Source: Hygrocybe punicea
Taxonomy: Eukaryota > Basidiomycota > Agaricomycetes > Agaricales > Hygrophoraceae
NCBI GenBank assembly: GCA_963556145.1
Contig: OY744464.1
Location: 3,410,001 to 3,474,000, forward strand
DNA length: 64,000 bases
Reading direction: 5' to 3'
In this document: one piece after another, positions 63,167 to 64,000 of the stretch
How positions within the stretch are numbered: position 1 is the first letter of the stretch
Layout: every line of letters begins with the position of its first letter
The notes under the pieces: generated by a model
Databases searched by the model: none
What the model saw: the letters and a program-made list of their open reading frames with translations, nothing else
What the model was told of the DNA's origin: nothing
Translations under genes and position numbers: made by a program

Positions 63167-64000
63167 AACATCGTCTCACATTCATTTTGTTCTTTCTGCT
63201 ATTCAATATTTTCATGAATGCAACATTGCGGCAAAGAAAGAGCTCACAAAAACAGATATGACCATTGAGCACCAGGATGTCATGAATGCGGATGATTCAG
63301 CATCTGACAAAATGGAGTTGGCAGAGCCTACCATGGATTTCGATGACAATCTCACAGAGGAGGATGTTGTTGCATTCAAGAACTCACAAAAGTCATTCAA
63401 GGAGGAGATAAATGGACGGCTCACTATCGAATTAGCGAGGAAAGCAAACTTGTTTGAAAGTGTCAACGGTCACTGGAAGACAAATAGGGGAAAGGCAGAG
63501 AATGTGAACAAGAAAGACATGGATGATTTACTTCAATGGAAGAACAGCTTACAACAAGACATAGTCCAAGTGAATCGACGTTCAAACCAGGACGAGACAC
63601 AAATGACAGTCATCACAGGTCCTTCTGTTGAACCACTGCAAACAAAATCAGCACATGGAAAAAGGCAATGCACAGATGAAGTTATCACGAACGAGAACAT
63701 GAAACATGAAAGAAACAAGCCGCTCAGCAAGGAGCAGCAACGGGCCCATGATATTATCCTGTGGCATCTGAAGGAGACACTAGCCAGTGCACAACCACCT
63801 CCACTACAAATGGTGATATATGGTGAAGGTGGCATGGGTAAATCGAGAGTGATTCGTGCCGTCACTCAAACATTTCGTGAATATGTTGTGGAGAACTGGC
63901 TAATCAAAGCTGCATACACTGCTATTGCTTCATCATTGATCGATGGAAAAACCACGCACCACATCACACACATGTCGGCTATTCACAATGGGGTCATGTC
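63167..64000 (+). pseudogene. Helitron PIF1-type helicase (partial, runs off window)
   Basis: Frame HFVLSAIQYFHECNIAAKKEL, then acidic linker DNLTEEDVVAFKN, RKANLFESVNGHWKTNRGKAEN, LSKEQQRAHDIILWHLKETL, and Walker A IYGEGGMGKSRVIRAV (Gly-rich loop at 63822-63845), then YTAIASSLIDGKTTHHI, the PIF1 motif Ia region. The PIF1-like superfamily 1 helicase unwinds DNA 5' to 3' for Helitron strand displacement. No stop in this segment. Motifs II to VI and the 3' end of the Helitron lie beyond 64000. Confidence 0.9.

Overview
The window looks like a transposon graveyard from a basidiomycete fungus, most likely an agaricomycete. The grounds are spliceosomal introns of 50-57 bp, a Helitron whose protein starts with the zinc-ribbon-like region typical of mushroom Helitrons (DUF6570-like), a Tad-type LINE, pogo and hAT DNA transposons, and fungal Ty3/gypsy elements. 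I found no housekeeping gene, tRNA or rRNA. Almost every base can be assigned to an element, and most boundaries were fixed by finding target-site duplications (TSDs) in the sequence.

Layout. 1-2409 is one arm of a repeat family called X here: a spliced low-complexity ORF followed by a 34-bp satellite array. 2410-19816 is a decayed Ty3/gypsy element (gypsy-1). Its gag-pol is split by a pogo transposon (3274-6899), a solo LTR (8013-8597), a non-autonomous LTR element with two 890-bp LTRs (10829-17512), an unclassified insert (17595-18393) and a hAT-type element (18600-19664). 19817-21318 is a pile of LTR fragments. 21454-29178 is a 7.7-kb near-complete inverted repeat: two X arms of about 3.7-3.9 kb facing each other across a short loop, with TAGTG/CACTA ends and an 8-bp TSD (X-I).

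From 30256 the background is a Helitron locus. It has a minus-strand companion gene (30256-31277), the Helitron N-terminal region (31625-32839), and then a 25-kb interruption (32840-58029) flanked by a CCTCTTG duplication. The rest of the Helitron follows: NPSDLHDP block, HUH Rep motif, two-tyrosine motif, and PIF1 helicase Walker A running off the window. The 25-kb interruption is a second giant palindromic X element (X-II). Its central 86-bp hairpin and loop are homologous to the centre of X-I. Nested in X-II are a Ty3/gypsy element (gypsy-2, 34780-46321), an apparently intact two-ORF Tad-like LINE (46697-53006), a 1.7-kb solo LTR (54417-56084) and MITEs. Nesting is five deep: Helitron, X-II, gypsy-2, solo LTR, hAT MITE.

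Gypsy-2 has gag-protease and pol on the minus strand. It also carries a spliced antisense gene with a cysteine cluster between pol and its 3' LTR. A perfect foldback hairpin separates its protease from its reverse transcriptase. Many coding parts carry CGA-to-TGA or TGG-to-TGA stops, which suggests C-to-T/G-to-A decay. The LINE and the youngest palindromes do not show this.

The candidate new system is the X family. These are giant palindromic, hAT-like, non-autonomous elements. Each arm carries a conserved spliced leader plus a frame-neutral satellite, the arms face each other across a conserved hairpin, and one centre broke the assembly (N gap at 53082-53181).
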